Shown here piece after piece: positions 59,600 through 64,000 of a stretch of 64,000 nt of DNA (positions are counted from its first letter, which is position 1; every line of letters starts with the position of its first letter). Below the pieces are notes generated by a model, which saw only the letters and a program-made list of their open reading frames with translations, searched no databases and was not told where the DNA came from. Location: contig WSUB01000059.1 in the NCBI GenBank assembly GCA_019633425.1, positions 157,704-221,703 of the forward strand, written 5' to 3'. The translations under genes and the position numbers were made by a program. Source of the DNA: Tulasnella sp. 424. Its lineage: Eukaryota > Basidiomycota > Agaricomycetes > Cantharellales > Tulasnellaceae.

Positions 59600-61340
59600 T
59601 TCTTCCTTGCTTTTGCCACTTGACAATTTTCGGCGATATGATTTGCTCCCTAGCAATACAAGCATAATCCTTCCCTTTGTCTTCTTGTCTTTTCTTCTGG
59701 TTGAAGCGGTCCCCGTTTCTTACTTTGGTAAATGGTTCCTACATTCCCTTCAGTTCCCGGCATGGCCTCTGCCAAATTTCCTTGGACTCATTGTGAATGG
59801 GGCTTGTAAGGGGGGCAGTAAGTTTGATAGGTGTTGTGTCGTTCCGCTCCCCGGGCCTGCATTAGTCCTTCGTCGATCTGTACTGCCATCTGTTTTACTC
59901 CTTCCAGTGTCCCTGGCCACCCCATGGTACTCCCGAAGCGTATGACATTGGGTTTAAGACCATTCTTGAAGTGGAATATCAAGGATACTTCGTCCCACCG
60001 TACTTTTGCCTGAAGAATATTGAACTTGGCTATGTATTCTGTGACCGCCGTCCTTTGCTGGATGATTTAAGCTTTGCTTCAGCTTTTGCTTCAGCCTGAG
60101 GATCACGGAAGTGGGCGATGAACACATGTACGAAGGCGGCCCATCGGTTCATAGTTGGGTGGTCTGTCGTTCCGACTGTCTGCCAGTAGGGCATAAACCA
60201 TTCGTAGGCTGCTCCTTATAAAAACCCCGTTGCCCACACGACCCCTCTTTCATCGTTCAGGTAAAGGTGTGGCTGGAGGTAAAAATGCCTTTCGACTTGC
60301 TGAATCCACATCTGGGCTGTCTCGTTTCTTTTTGTTCCATCATATTTGGGAGGTTTGGCGAGCTTCATGTCTGGTCCTGGTGGGGCAATACCATCATGAA
60401 ACGACCTTCGGAAAACTCCCCGGATAGGGTTCCGGTCTCCTCAACGGAACCAAGCATATTGTCCTGGTACTTGAGGTTGATTTGGCGCCACGCCTGGTCC
60501 TCCTGGTGGTCCTCCGCCGCCTGGTCCTCCTGGTCCTCCTCCACTGCCGAGTCCTCCTGGTCCTCCGCCGCCTGGTCCTCCTAGTCCTCCGCCACCTGGC
60601 CTTATTGGGTTCCATACTGCCGGGTTGTACTGGTGATTACTGTTGGTAGGGGCCCCAAACAACGGAGGGACACTTGGTCGTGTCCCAAAACAGAGCGCTG
60701 TCATGCAAGCTCCTTGAGCCATCCCTTCCTGGACCACTTCTGGATCGACAGTCCTGTGCGCTATCATCTTCCGGGTGAGCGTGGACTCGACTTTTGCGTT
60801 TAGCTGGGCAATGACCTCGGCTTGTTCCTCCTTGGTTTTCCCTTGGAATGTTTTAGTATCCACTGTGTCTATACTGGAAGATTCGTCATCCTCATCCGAC
60901 CCATAGGTATCTGGGGAATAATCGGGTTCGTAGGATCGTTGCACTATCTGCCTTCATTTCCCTTTGGCCTTCGCAGTAGTGGGTTTGGATTTGCCTTCGG
61001 AAACTTCGTCAGTCCGTTCCTTCCGTCTACTGTGCTCCTCCCGATATTGATGCTCATTTTCTTCATCCCTTTTGATTGCTTGCTGCAAGCGCCGTTGGTG
61101 TATAAGTTCTATTCCCCTTTCCTCTTCCTCCCTTTTTTCGCACTCGATGGCTTGTCGCGAACTTTCCCCTTCTGGTGACTTTGGGCGATCCTGTGGTGGT
61201 TTTAGGTCTTCCGATGGTATGATAGTCGATGGGGACCGGGCTGGTTGCGATATTAGGTGAGGGTGGAACCCCCCAGGTGGTGCTGGAGTATGGTGTTCCC
61301 CCAGGGTTTGAGTAGTGGTTCCCGATCCTCCTCGGTTCAT
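59600..61340 (-). pseudogene. Ty3 gag polyprotein
   Basis: Starts MNRGGSGTTTQTLGEHH, followed by a charged coiled-coil-like stretch (EREEE-type), an acidic YGSDEDDESSSID segment, a glycine/proline-rich low-complexity run at 60480-60600, and the capsid region: MKLAKPPKYDGTKRNETAQM, WATGFL and GAAYEWFMPYWQ, then KNGLKPNVIRFG. A CCHC zinc knuckle lies near 59626-59667 (C-LY-C, four residues, H, four residues, C). In-frame stops: TGA at 60954, TGA at 60441, TAA at 60216 and TAG at 59650 inside the knuckle, plus a frameshift near 60065. Confidence 0.85.
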
Positions 61341-61860
61341 TTGGTTTTGTTGATGTTGTTGTAATTGTTGAATGGTTCATTCGTGCCTTTCGTCGTTGCT
61401 TTCAGTGAAGTTGAACAGGTCGTGTGGCTGAGTTATGGGCGGCCTGCTCATGAAATGCGTGCCTCTTCAGTACTGGATCTCCTTTGTTATTCCGATGATT
61501 TTTTCTTTTACTATGTTAGCCCCTGTCCAACTTGGAAACGCGTCCAACTCCTGGAAAACGATAATCTGGAAGGATAGAGGCTTGTAAGGGATGTACAGGT
61601 GGTGATGATGATGAATGAAGTAAGAAAGGGGAAAGAGTCACTGTAGCACCCCTAACTCGTGTCTACCTAGAAAGTCCGTGTTTATATAATTGTCCTCCCT
61701 TCTGTTTTCGTAACACCAGTCCCAAATGTTCTCCTCCTTAAGGGTTCTTCAGCAGTCGTGCACAAACCTCTTATAGCTGGGGTGGTTCTTGTCGTGCCTG
61801 TCACGATAGGGCCCAGGGAGAAGCGCGAGATCGATTGGGTACAGGGGCAGGAAGACTTGG

Positions 61861-62346
61861 TCAAGACGAGCTTGCCTGGGGACAGGGTGGAAGGTCGAGG
61901 TCGTTTGGCAAGCGATGGGACCGGCTGTTCTGATCTTCCCTTTGCTCCGACTCCTTCTTCCGATAGGTAGGATGGATCTTCCAACAACGGCAGAAGCAGG
62001 CGTGCCACTTGGGGACCTGATGTTCGATCTGGGCCTTGAGGGTCTTCTTGGCTTCCAGGCACTTCCCGTCTGGGCAGTAGGGGCAGTTGGTTGGTTGGGT
62101 CTTTCTGAAACGTTTATGTTTGTTTCCACAGCTGATAGCAAGTCCGTATCCAGGGCTTGAGTTCCCCCACGTAGGATCGAAGGGTACGCCACGGTGAATT
62201 ACTGGTGGAGGGGGGTAGAGTTGGGTGTGTATTTCTGTCGGAGCAGGTGCCAACGGGCGTCGGTGAGTTGACGGCTGTGCTGGAGGGGGTGACATCTGAC
62301 GATGGGGTCGAGTGTGGATTTGTTCCAACTGACGGGTGCAGACCAA
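61861..62346 (-). CDS. Cys/His-rich frame between the 5' LTR and gag
   Basis: 161 residues on the same strand as gag, within the retrotransposon leader. The N-terminal half is proline-rich (RQMSPPPAQPSTHRRPLAP). The C-terminal half has CGNKHKRFRKTQPTN, CPYCPDGKCLEAKK and HACFCRCWKIHPTY, an arrangement of seven cysteines and several histidines that could bind zinc. A one-base shift at the end would extend it to YKRFVHDC and a stop near 61749. I do not recognise the family. It could be an extra ORF of this element lineage or captured host sequence. Confidence 0.45.
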   Translation of the reverse strand: MVCTRQLEQIHTRPHRQMSPPPAQPSTHRRPLAPAPTEIHTQLYPPPPVIHRGVPFDPTWGNSSPGYGLAISCGNKHKRFRKTQPTNCPYCPDGKCLEAKKTLKAQIEHQVPKWHACFCRCWKIHPTYRKKESEQREDQNSRSHRLPNDLDLPPCPQASSS

Positions 62347-62626
62347 TTTTCGTTCTTAACCTTGCTGTGTCCTACACGAGTCCAGTCGGCCTGATCCGGG
62401 TTGATTTGCTGGTAAACCCTTTGTCAATTTGTGTCACTGAGTTTGAACGCTCTGGAGGTTCTCGTCACTTTCTTGCTGAGTCTGGCTTTCTTCTTGGTCG
62501 TTTTGCTAGGGATGGGTTTCTGATAAATGACAAGGTGGAGGGAGAAATCAGGGTTGATAATGGTGAAGGAAGGGTTATTGTCGGGCTCCAGGGTGGAGTG
62601 GTGAGCCACGTAGGAACGCAGCAAAA

Positions 62627-63151
62627 TGTCGCAACTAGGGTAGTGAGAGAAGGGACTCAAGACTCCATGCGGCTGGAAGTCAGAGAAGCGCTATGAGGGT
62701 GGATGCTGGGAGCTGAGAGGACTAGGCTGCTGGTGGATATTGAATATTATTGCTGCGTTGGAGTTCATCAGTCTCCAACGCCATAGGTTTATATACAGGG
62801 CGACCACAGCATAAGACGTCCGAAACGCTGACGTGGCCTTTACTATAACTGGACGATTGTGTAGCACATGAGTAATACGAGAAGTGAGGGATGAGTAATA
62901 CAGGCTGCGGCCGAGTGAGACAGAAGACAAGGTTCCACATGCTGACTGAGTCGATGCATGGCATCACCATCCCGCTACTGAAAGGAGTTGGGCTCGGTAT
63001 ATCTTATACTGTGTCCTAATGGGGGTAGTCCTTCGACCAGTGGTATTGAGTTACGTCGTCTTCCCTCCCTATTGGCTCTGGATCATGTGACCCCGGAGTT
63101 AACACGGAGATCCGTGGAACAGAATCAGTGAGCTGGAATATGGTCATGACA
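62627..63151 (-). repeat. 5' LTR of the Ty3 element (525 bp)
   Basis: Begins TGTCATGACC and ends AGTTGCGACA on the minus strand. It carries its own promoter signals (see the TATA box at 62788). The tRNA primer binding site expected next to its 3' end was not recognised; the adjoining bases are TTTTGCTGCGTTCC. Confidence 0.85.
62788..62795 (-). promoter_or_regulatory. LTR TATA box
   Basis: TATATAAA on the minus strand within CCCTGTATATAAACC, in the 3' third of the LTR, where the U3/R promoter of LTR elements is expected. Confidence 0.6.
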
Positions 63152-63156
63152 TCACC

Positions 63157-64000
63157 CTTCTTGCCAAGGGGTTATAGGTTTCACACACGGTCTACTGACT
63201 TCGGCAGCGAAGGAGGAGAGTCTCGGCAACCGGCTCCGCCAATCGGCAAACTCGATGCCTTCATCTGTCGCTGGGGCGTCCTTTTGTGGGGGATGGGATG
63301 ATTGGGGTAATAAAGACATTTGAATCACTTACGATTCATCGTCGGGTCTGCATCATAGCAACGAGCAACCCCCTTGTAGCTCCTCCAGCTACGTTGCAGG
63401 TCCCTATCCACCCGCCTCGTAAATCCAAAAAGCCGCTGCATCTACGTCCCACGGTTGGTGTGACTTTATAGAATGATGATCCCAGTGAGAGTAGTTCTCA
63501 GTATTTACAATCCCAAAGCCATGCAGGATCCAGTGGACAAAGTAGGAGACATGTATGTCCGGTTAAATATACATGTGTCACAATGATCTAATGTCTGTGG
63601 CGGACAAACTCTCCTTGCTAAGGCTGTGCGCAAGTTTGATGAAACTCCTATCCAACCTGATTACAGCAAAGCCTTACCATTGCATTAATATCGCTCACAC
63701 ACAGTCTAATGACTTCGGGAGCGAAGGAGGAGAGTCTCGGCGGCCGGTGCAGCCGGTCAGCGAACTCGATGCCTTCATCGGGAGGTCGCTTGGACATCCG
63801 CTTAGGAGTGATTGGGTAGCAAAGAGCGATTAGCGGCGAGCAACCCCCTCGTCGCTCCTCCAGCGACCTTGCAAGTAAATTCAAGATGCCGGTACTTCGA
63901 CGTCCCACGGTTGGTGTGACTTTCCAATGGCCAAGTCGCGGAGTCACACGGATGAGTCTGAGCTCAGGAGGTTCGGGGGTTTGGCAAGATCGGATTCCAG
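63157..64000. repeat. 0.5-kb tandem repeat, units 1 (right part) to 3
   Basis: TCACACACGGTCTACTGACT at 63180 and TCACACACAGTCTAATGACT at 63696 start matched segments. Both continue with GCGAAGGAGGAGAGTCTCGG, AACTCGATGCCTTCATC, GCGAGCAACCCCC and GCTCCTCCAGC, followed by CCCACGGTTGGTGTGACTTT at 63448 and 63904. The spacing between these last landmarks is 456 bases; for the unit that contains the Ty3 insertion it is about 548 after removing the insert. The array runs off the right end of the window. No coding function is seen. Confidence 0.75.

Larger units (their letters stand above)
56481..63151 (-). mobile_element. Ty3/gypsy LTR retrotransposon, decayed, 3' LTR mostly deleted
   Basis: Boundaries are set by a 5-bp duplication, TCACC, at 56476-56480 and 63152-63156. 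On the minus strand the element starts TGTCATGACC at 63151 and ends AGTTGCGACA at 56481, with the TG..CA ends of LTR elements. A 525-bp 5' LTR (62627-63151) is followed by an unusual Cys/His-rich frame, gag, protease, reverse transcriptase, RNase H and integrase in Ty3 order. Only the last 32 bases of the 3' LTR remain (56481-56512), joined directly to truncated integrase. Many in-frame stops and several frameshifts make it inactive. Confidence 0.92.

Noticed and set aside
61642..61680. TGTAGCACCCC as a possible LTR end
   Set aside because: No second copy was found. The true LTR border is fixed further right by the TCACC duplication and the shared 32-bp terminus.
62691..62970. Two overlapping minus-strand frames of about 80 residues
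   Set aside because: They lie inside the 5' LTR and contain its TATA region; LTRs of this kind are not protein-coding.

Overview
The window looks like nuclear DNA of an Agaricomycete (mushroom-forming basidiomycete) or a close relative. Genes sit on both strands and are broken by many short GT-AG introns of about 50-80 bp. Fungal housekeeping genes are present (IDI1, EMC7, WRAP73, a PP2C), together with families expanded in Agaricomycetes: TKL-like kinases, a NACHT-WD40 STAND protein, gag-like orphan proteins and a Ty3 retrotransposon. There are no bacterial-style operons.

Layout. 1-31.7 kb is mostly ordinary and gene-dense: the 3' end of IDI1 (+), an eleven-exon Gfo/Idh/MocA oxidoreductase with an 8-nt microexon (+), a gag-like orphan gene (+), a mitochondrial-type PP2C (-), two tandem proteinase K-like subtilases (+) with a tRNA-Glu(CTC) between them, a DUF2855 protein (-), a kinase gene encoding a degenerate kinase domain followed by an intact one (-), EMC7 (-), a DUF4203/TMEM198-like multi-pass membrane protein (-), a kinase-TPR fusion (-) and WRAP73/Wdr8 (-).

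32-56 kb is a tandem segmental duplication. Unit 1 reads: dispersed repeat, kinase-TPR gene, NACHT-WD40 NLR, unresolved conserved block. Unit 2 repeats the dispersed repeat, the kinase-TPR gene and the unresolved block, but lacks the NLR. A third copy of the dispersed repeat begins a further unit that is cut off. The NLR has an N-terminal helical region resembling MLKL/HeLo-type bundles, a NACHT NTPase and 13 nearly identical 43-residue WD40 repeats whose variation lies mainly in the residues after the GH dipeptide. Kinase-TPR fusions next to an NLR make this a candidate fungal self/non-self recognition locus; that function is inferred.

Three insertions can be delimited to the base. An 87-bp Mutator-like MITE has a 9-bp target duplication, and the paralogous unit preserves the empty site. 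A 404-bp hAT-like MITE has an 8-bp target duplication. A decayed 6.67-kb Ty3/gypsy element (56,481-63,151, minus strand) has a 5-bp target duplication, an intact 5' LTR, only 32 bp of its 3' LTR, and many in-frame stops that look like CGA to TGA changes. The Ty3 element lies inside a roughly 0.5-kb tandem repeat that fills the right end of the window.

Exon joins were inferred by eye from reading frame, splice consensus and family motifs. Genes described as families rather than named orthologues are identified to family level only.
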